Assembly: GCA_018660965.1 (NCBI GenBank) | Contig: JABJJH010000404.1 | Coordinates: forward strand, 1-8,973 | Source of the DNA: Rhodospirillaceae bacterium | GTDB taxonomy: Bacteria > Pseudomonadota > Alphaproteobacteria > UBA8366 > GCA-2717185 | Direction: 5' to 3' | Length of the DNA: 8,973 nucleotides | Shown here: positions 4,951-8,973 of the stretch, one piece after another | Layout: every line of letters starts with the position of its first letter | Position numbering within the stretch: position 1 is the stretch's first letter | Program-made: the position numbers and the translations under genes | The notes under the pieces: model-generated | The model's input: only the letters and a program-made list of their open reading frames with translations | Told to the model about the DNA's origin: nothing | Databases searched by the model: none

Positions 4951-6957
4951 TTATTCGAACGCTTGATTGATCGCGGCGGTAATCGCCTCGACGTCGATCG
5001 GCTTGGTGAGGTAATCGGTGAAGCCCGCCTCGAGCCCCTGGCGTTTATCCTCGGGGGCGGCGCGCGCCGTTACCGCGATCACGGGAATATCCTTCGTGGC
5101 GGCGGTCTCTTTCAGCCGTTTTAGCGTCTCGACGCCGTCGATGCCGGGCAGGTTGATGTCCATGAGAATAATATCGGGCTGGCGCATTTCGGCCAGGTCC
5201 AATCCAATTTCCCCGGTATGGGCGGCCAGCATGGTCGAGCCGGGAATACGTTCGATGATCGATTCCAACAACTTCAAGCTGCTCGCATTGTCCTCGACGC
5301 AAAGAACCGTGGGTCCTGTCCGCGCGGTGTCTTCGATCTCTTCGCGGCGCTCCTTCACGGAAAGCTCCCCGCGAACGACTGGAAACTCAATCCAGAACGT
5401 GCTGCCAAGGCCAAGTGCGCTTTCGAAGCCAATAGTTCCACCCATCGCCTCCACCAGTTCCTTGGTGATCGTCAGGCCGATGCCGGTTCCGGTGATGTCC
5501 GAATTTTCCAAGCCAAGGCGTGAGAACGGCATGAATATCCCGGCGTGTTTTTCCGCTGCGATGCCGATGCCGGAATCGATGACGTTAAAGCGAATTTTCT
5601 GCTCGTCGATCTTTTGAATGGCAAGCGTCACCGTGCCGCCGTCACGGTTGTATTTGACGGCGTTGGACAGCAGGTTGAGCAACACTTGACGGAACCGGGT
5701 ATCGTCGATGTCGAAGTCGGGCAGGCGCCACCCCGTTGTCCGATCATGGAACGTCAGGTCCTTTTGTTCCGCAAGAGTGCGTGCGAACGCCACGCATTCC
5801 TCGATGATAGGCGTCGGGTCTTGCGGTTTTAGGTCCAGGGACGCCTTTCCGGCTTCAATCGCGGCGAGGTCGAGAACCTCACCGATCAGGGTCATAAGAT
5901 GATCGCCCGCTTTCAGGATTTGATCCGTCGCATCGCGCTGTTTCGCGGTCAACGCCTGATCCAAATCCATGTTCAGCAATTGGGTGAAGCCAAGGATGGC
6001 GTTCAAGGGCGTCCGTAATTCATGGCTCATGGACGACAGGAACCGGGACTTGGCGGTGTTGGCTTCTTCGGCCTCGTTCCTGGCCAGTACGGCTGCTTCC
6101 GTTCGTTCTTCAAGCTCTTTTTGAATTTGTCTCAATTCGTGCTCGGCGTGTTGCCGAAACACCATGTTCTCCCTGAAAACCTCCATCGTCCGCGCCAAGG
6201 CGCCGAGCTCGTTTTGACGGGACCCGTGTGGGATTGGCGTGGCGGTATCGCCTTTGGCCAAACTCGATATCGCGTCGCTCAGTTGCAAAAGCGGGTTGAC
6301 GAACTGGATTCGGGAAAACCAGAAAAACCCGATCACCAGTAAAGCCGTCAAGGCGCCGACGATGGAAATCATGTCCGTGATTGCGGATTCCACCTGCGCA
6401 ACCGATGTATGAACGCTTTTGGAGCTTTTTTCTCGGGCGGCGCGCAATTCGCTGGCCAAGGTGGCGAGGGCGGCGAGGGCCGGCCCGTCATTGATCTTGA
6501 CGATCCGATCAATTGCGCGGGGCGAAATGTCCGTACTGGCGAGTAGTTCGGCCTTCTCGATGGCGGCGAGATAGAGGGACAGGGATTTTTCAAGAACCGA
6601 AATCGCGTTGCGTTCCGCCGCATTCGCACCGAGCGCCGAATAGGCCGTCAACGCCACGGTTACTTCCAGCATGCTCGCGTGGACATCGACGATGAGAAGA
6701 CGGTCTTGTCGAAGCACGAAATTCTTGAATTTGTGAATGGCGCCGCCGTAACCAATCGCGGCGCGCAAATGAGATAAATGATCGGCCTTGCGCGCTGTTA
6801 TGGCTTCGTATTGCCGCCACGTCTTGTCCGTGTTTCGGGCTTCCTTGAGAACGCTGAACCCGGTCGCCGCCACACCCATGGCGAGCACGACCAGCAACAC
6901 CGACAGGGCGGTCGTGGAATTTTTGATCGAGTGGTTGTTAAGAAAGTTCAAATCCAA
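4951..6957 (-). CDS. Membrane-bound hybrid sensor histidine kinase
   Basis: This 668-residue inner-membrane hybrid histidine kinase has these parts in order: first transmembrane helix (about 16-36), a mostly helical periplasmic sensor (about 40-195), second transmembrane helix (about 196-216), HAMP (about 217-268), a short coiled coil (270-302), HisKA with the phospho-accepting His312 in FLSSMSHELRTPLNAILGF, HATPase with the N-box Asn432, DSGIGI (461-466) and GTGIGL (490-495), and a C-terminal receiver with acidic pair Glu555/Asp556, Asp600 and Lys652. No HPt or DNA-binding output domain is present, so the phosphate must pass to a separate partner. The sensor carries IGYGGAIHKFKNFVLR (68-83). 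The start is TTG at 6957 or 6951, both after AGGG at about 6963-6966; there is no nearby ATG. It lies 15 bases after a small exported-protein gene and probably shares its transcript. The signal is unknown. Confidence 0.93.
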   Translation of the reverse strand: MDLNFLNNHSIKNSTTALSVLLVVLAMGVAATGFSVLKEARNTDKTWRQYEAITARKADHLSHLRAAIGYGGAIHKFKNFVLRQDRLLIVDVHASMLEVTVALTAYSALGANAAERNAISVLEKSLSLYLAAIEKAELLASTDISPRAIDRIVKINDGPALAALATLASELRAAREKSSKSVHTSVAQVESAITDMISIVGALTALLVIGFFWFSRIQFVNPLLQLSDAISSLAKGDTATPIPHGSRQNELGALARTMEVFRENMVFRQHAEHELRQIQKELEERTEAAVLARNEAEEANTAKSRFLSSMSHELRTPLNAILGFTQLLNMDLDQALTAKQRDATDQILKAGDHLMTLIGEVLDLAAIEAGKASLDLKPQDPTPIIEECVAFARTLAEQKDLTFHDRTTGWRLPDFDIDDTRFRQVLLNLLSNAVKYNRDGGTVTLAIQKIDEQKIRFNVIDSGIGIAAEKHAGIFMPFSRLGLENSDITGTGIGLTITKELVEAMGGTIGFESALGLGSTFWIEFPVVRGELSVKERREEIEDTARTGPTVLCVEDNASSLKLLESIIERIPGSTMLAAHTGEIGLDLAEMRQPDIILMDINLPGIDGVETLKRLKETAATKDIPVIAVTARAAPEDKRQGLEAGFTDYLTKPIDVEAITAAINQAFE

Positions 6958-6972
6958 AGCATCCCTGGCTGA

Positions 6973-7536
6973 CTATATTCCAGCCGCTTGCAGTAACCGG
7001 TCCATCCGCCGGATCGCCAGATCCACCATGGCAAAGACGTCGCTTGGCGTTTTCCCGGAAAATTCCTGTTGCGTGTAGAATTGGCTGATTATTTGTGCCG
7101 GACCGGTCCTGACCGTCAGCCAGCGCAGTTGCGCGTTGAGCACGTGCCCCGAATTCAGATAAACGTGGCTGGGCGTAATGGCGTCGCCACCGGGGGGCGC
7201 CTGAGTTGTGTCGGGCAAGTGTTGGGCGCGAAGAAGCCGGTCGAGTTTAGCCCGGTACGTGACGAGTAAATTAAGCACGTCGGCGGGCTTTTTTCCGGAG
7301 AACGTCTTGGGCTCCATCGCGGCAAATGATTCCAGGTCGGTCGGGTCGCCGTGAACCACCCGCGCGCACGCGTTCAGGCTTGCGTTGATATTGGTCCATA
7401 ACGAGTAGACGTGGTTGGGCGTCAGACCAAGATCGAGCGCCGAAGAGCCAGACGGGAAGGCCAGTGCGCTCAGCATAACGGCGACTAATATGGTTCTGTA
7501 TCGGTGCAGTTTCTTCTTCCTCGTTTCCAATTGCAT
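6973..7536 (-). CDS. Small exported protein with two copies of a TPxHVY...FSGKxPxDV...DRLL repeat
   Basis: I do not recognise a named family. The 187-residue product begins with a basic n-region (KKKLHRYR), a hydrophobic stretch ILVAVMLSALAF (16-27) and a likely signal-peptidase site after SSA (31-33), so it is probably periplasmic. The mature part is two copies of one repeat of roughly 65 residues. TPNHVY (39-44) pairs with TPSHVY (121-126); FSGKKPADV (79-87) with FSGKTPSDV (159-167); LDRLLRA (98-104) with MDRLLQA (178-184). Copy 1 has Cys57 and a His at 62; copy 2 has no Cys. ATG at 7536 gives a compact signal peptide; a TTG at 7572 would add 12 residues, and neither has a good ribosome-binding site. 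It is immediately upstream of the hybrid kinase and in the same frame, so it is plausibly its periplasmic ligand-binding or modulating partner. That role is inference. Confidence 0.82.
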   Translation of the reverse strand: MQLETRKKKLHRYRTILVAVMLSALAFPSGSSALDLGLTPNHVYSLWTNINASLNACARVVHGDPTDLESFAAMEPKTFSGKKPADVLNLLVTYRAKLDRLLRAQHLPDTTQAPPGGDAITPSHVYLNSGHVLNAQLRWLTVRTGPAQIISQFYTQQEFSGKTPSDVFAMVDLAIRRMDRLLQAAGI

Positions 7537-7572
7537 AGTTGCGACCGGCGTGTGATGTGCTCGTGAATACAA

Positions 7573-7690
7573 TCGGCCCTAATTCGGACCCTAAATACAG
7601 AAGTTAAGCTAGGGGCGATTAATGCTCAGGAATGTCTTAATTTTTAGTTCACGTGATTTTATTTAAAGTAAACCAGGGGGAGTATTGTTT
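7573..7690 (-). promoter_or_regulatory. AT-rich upstream region of the sensor operon
   Basis: This gap lies between the terminator of the porin-like gene and the small exported-protein gene, and must hold the promoter of the sensor operon if the terminator works. It is AT-rich, especially 7637-7675, and contains the palindrome CACGTG (about 7651-7656). No convincing paired -35/-10 sequence could be identified by eye. I see no gene in it on either strand. Confidence 0.35.
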
Positions 7691-7718
7691 AAGAAAAGCC
7701 CCAATACATTGGGGCTTT
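7691..7718 (-). terminator. Intrinsic terminator of the porin-like gene
   Basis: AAAGCCCCAA (7695-7704) and TTGGGGCTTT (7709-7718) form a perfect 10-bp stem with a four-base loop TACA. Read on the minus strand the hairpin is followed by TTTTCTT, a usable U-tract, 38 bases beyond the porin-like stop codon. In the plus direction the following bases (ATGTCGC) are not T-rich, so it works best as a leftward terminator. It separates the porin-like gene from the sensor operon. Confidence 0.85.
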
Positions 7719-7755
7719 ATGTCGCTACTCGATAGTATTGTGTGTTTCGTGGCGA

Positions 7756-8838
7756 TCAGAACTTGATGGTGTAGGTGAACAGGGTTCCGAAGGTATCCGT
7801 CTCCAGCCCGCTTTCCCGCGCTCGTTTCCAGCCGACATCGGCGGTCAGACCGAAATCGAAGGTGTAGCCGAGACCCAGGCTATAAAAACGATCACGAGTG
7901 GCGCCGCCGCCAACGGAGTCCGTATCGCGCCGTGTGTGCGACAGCGCGGCGTTCCAGCCTCTCCATTCGCCCGACAGCGCCACCGTATTGTAGTCTCGGT
8001 CGATGCCGCGAACGCCGCCTAAATTTTCAAACCGCACCAGTTCCACCATGGGCGTGACCTGAACACCGCTACCGAGGTTGAAGGGGTAAGCGGCGAACCC
8101 GGCGACGCCCATCTCGTTGGAGTCAGCATCGACGCCATTGGCTTGGTGAATATACGCAAGATGATATTCGAGGCCCGGCAGCGCCTTCACGCCGCCCCCT
8201 TCAAGCATCACGTTGAACGACGAAAAATCTTCGGTGTTGGAAACGCCGCCATCGGCGCGTCCGGTCGTGCCCCGGCTGGTTCCAAGCGAATGGGACAGGA
8301 AAGTGGTGTCGAGGAAGAAGGCGCCCGCGGTGACTTTGTGGTCGCCGCCCGCGCCGCCACCGAAGTTGAACGCGGCGGTGAGCCCGATGCGCTCGGATAT
8401 CTCGTAATCCTCGGGCGCGTCGGCGCCGTAAATTCCAGGCGCTGCGTCCCAGGCGCGGCCAAATCCGGGGTTGAGCTTGCCGCCCGTAACGATGAAAGGT
8501 CCGCTTTCGTAACGAAGATACAGCTCGTCGATGAAAAATCCTTCATCCTTGAAATATCGGTCTTCGTCCGGGTCCGCCGCTTTCACCTGTTCGACCACGC
8601 CATGGCCGAACACCGTAAACCCGGCTGGTAAATGCAGGGTCAATTCCGGCTCCACCTTCAGGAAGACATTGTTTCGTTCGTTTGCGGGGTCATCGGAATT
8701 ATGATCAATGTCGGTTTGCAGTTCGACATGTATCGCGCTTTCGATGCGGGGCGTGACTGCTGGTTCAGCGGCGGCGACTGTTGTTGCGAAAATCGCCATC
8801 ATTGGAACGGTGATGAAACTTGTTGGCAGGCGTCTCAT
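7756..8838 (-). CDS. Outer-membrane beta-barrel (porin-like) protein
   Basis: This 360-residue protein has a signal peptide (basic MRR, hydrophobic core TVPMMAIFATTVA, likely cleavage after Ala24 in AAA-EP). It continues as alternating hydrophobic and polar beta-strand segments rich in Gly and aromatic residues and ends in FTYTIKF, with the C-terminal Phe recognised by the outer-membrane barrel assembly machinery. FKDEGFFIDELYLRYE (96-111) followed by GGKLNPGFGRAWDAAPG (118-134) resembles porin-like proteins I recall from alphaproteobacteria, where the gene is usually annotated as a hypothetical or porin protein. It would form a channel or receptor in the outer membrane; the cargo is unknown. 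The ATG at 8838 has GGGGA about eight bases upstream. It has its own promoter candidate and terminator, so it appears to be a single-gene transcript, unconnected to the sensor genes except by position. Confidence 0.85.
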   Translation of the reverse strand: MRRLPTSFITVPMMAIFATTVAAAEPAVTPRIESAIHVELQTDIDHNSDDPANERNNVFLKVEPELTLHLPAGFTVFGHGVVEQVKAADPDEDRYFKDEGFFIDELYLRYESGPFIVTGGKLNPGFGRAWDAAPGIYGADAPEDYEISERIGLTAAFNFGGGAGGDHKVTAGAFFLDTTFLSHSLGTSRGTTGRADGGVSNTEDFSSFNVMLEGGGVKALPGLEYHLAYIHQANGVDADSNEMGVAGFAAYPFNLGSGVQVTPMVELVRFENLGGVRGIDRDYNTVALSGEWRGWNAALSHTRRDTDSVGGGATRDRFYSLGLGYTFDFGLTADVGWKRARESGLETDTFGTLFTYTIKF

Positions 8839-8897
8839 GTAATTTTTCCCCGTCCCTCGCCAGCGACGGAAGAGCCGCCGCGAACCGCAGTGGAATG

Positions 8898-8925
8898 GAT
8901 ATAGTTTGTTGTCGGAAAGGGTAAA
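8898..8925 (-). promoter_or_regulatory. Candidate sigma70-like promoter of the porin-like gene
   Basis: On the minus strand TTTACC (8920-8925) and TATATC (8898-8903) are separated by 16 bases and lie about 60 bases upstream of the porin-like ATG; each box matches four of six consensus positions. The remainder of 8839-8973 shows no convincing gene. A possible plus-strand start at 8946 (MMWIRRVAV up to the edge) has no clear ribosome-binding site and cannot be judged. Confidence 0.4.
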
Positions 8926-8973
8926 CCCGGCGCCTGTGCGGCGCTATGATGTGGATCAGACGCGTCGCGGTTA

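Noticed and set aside
8835..8972. Open frame of 45 codons on the minus strand running in from the right edge and ending with ATGA overlap at the porin-like start
   Set aside because: Its translation (Ser/Gly/Ala/Pro-rich) looks like no protein family, and the segment contains the promoter-like and ribosome-binding sequences of the porin-like gene. It could only be judged with sequence beyond the edge.
1..8973. CRISPR arrays, tRNA or rRNA genes, insertion sequences
   Set aside because: I found no regularly spaced direct repeats, tRNA-like cloverleaf, rRNA segments, transposase frames or terminal inverted repeats.

Overview
The window looks like a chromosomal segment of a Gram-negative alphaproteobacterium, possibly Rhodospirillales. 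The genes are GC-rich with strong G/C at third codon positions, so long antisense shadow frames are common, while the intergenic gaps are AT-richer. There is an outer-membrane beta-barrel protein ending in Phe and a hybrid sensor kinase. The taxonomic call is an inference from gene style, not from a marker gene.

Left part (1-1688, minus strand): a translationally coupled gene pair encodes the alpha and beta subunits of a thiamine-diphosphate 2-oxo-acid dehydrogenase (E1). Beta runs off the left edge. The alpha subunit lacks the usual His-Gly-His-Ser loop, so its substrate is open. Between it and the next gene cluster (1689-2150) lie an AT-rich stretch and the decayed C-terminus of a TRAP transporter large permease (dctM), broken by two apparent frameshifts and missing the rest of the gene.

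Middle part (2151-4949, plus strand): a short-chain dehydrogenase closely resembling the 3-hydroxyacyl-CoA dehydrogenase domain of peroxisomal multifunctional enzyme 2 is followed, after a 12-bp perfect hairpin, by two tandem crotonase-fold genes. One crotonase keeps only one of the two canonical hydratase glutamates; the other keeps neither. Together with the divergent E1 genes and the TRAP relic this looks like an acyl-CoA or oxo-acid catabolic island whose uptake gene has been lost. The substrate cannot be read from the sequence.

Right part (4951-8973, minus strand): a putative two-gene operon encodes a small exported protein made of two copies of one repeat, then a membrane-bound hybrid histidine kinase (periplasmic helical sensor, HAMP, HisKA, HATPase, receiver). 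The kinase reading frame is the in-frame continuation of the small gene past a TAG stop. This pair is the best candidate for an undescribed sensory system here: a periplasmic partner protein feeding a hybrid kinase. Upstream is a beta-barrel outer-membrane porin-like gene with its own promoter candidate and a clear intrinsic terminator that separates it from the sensor operon.
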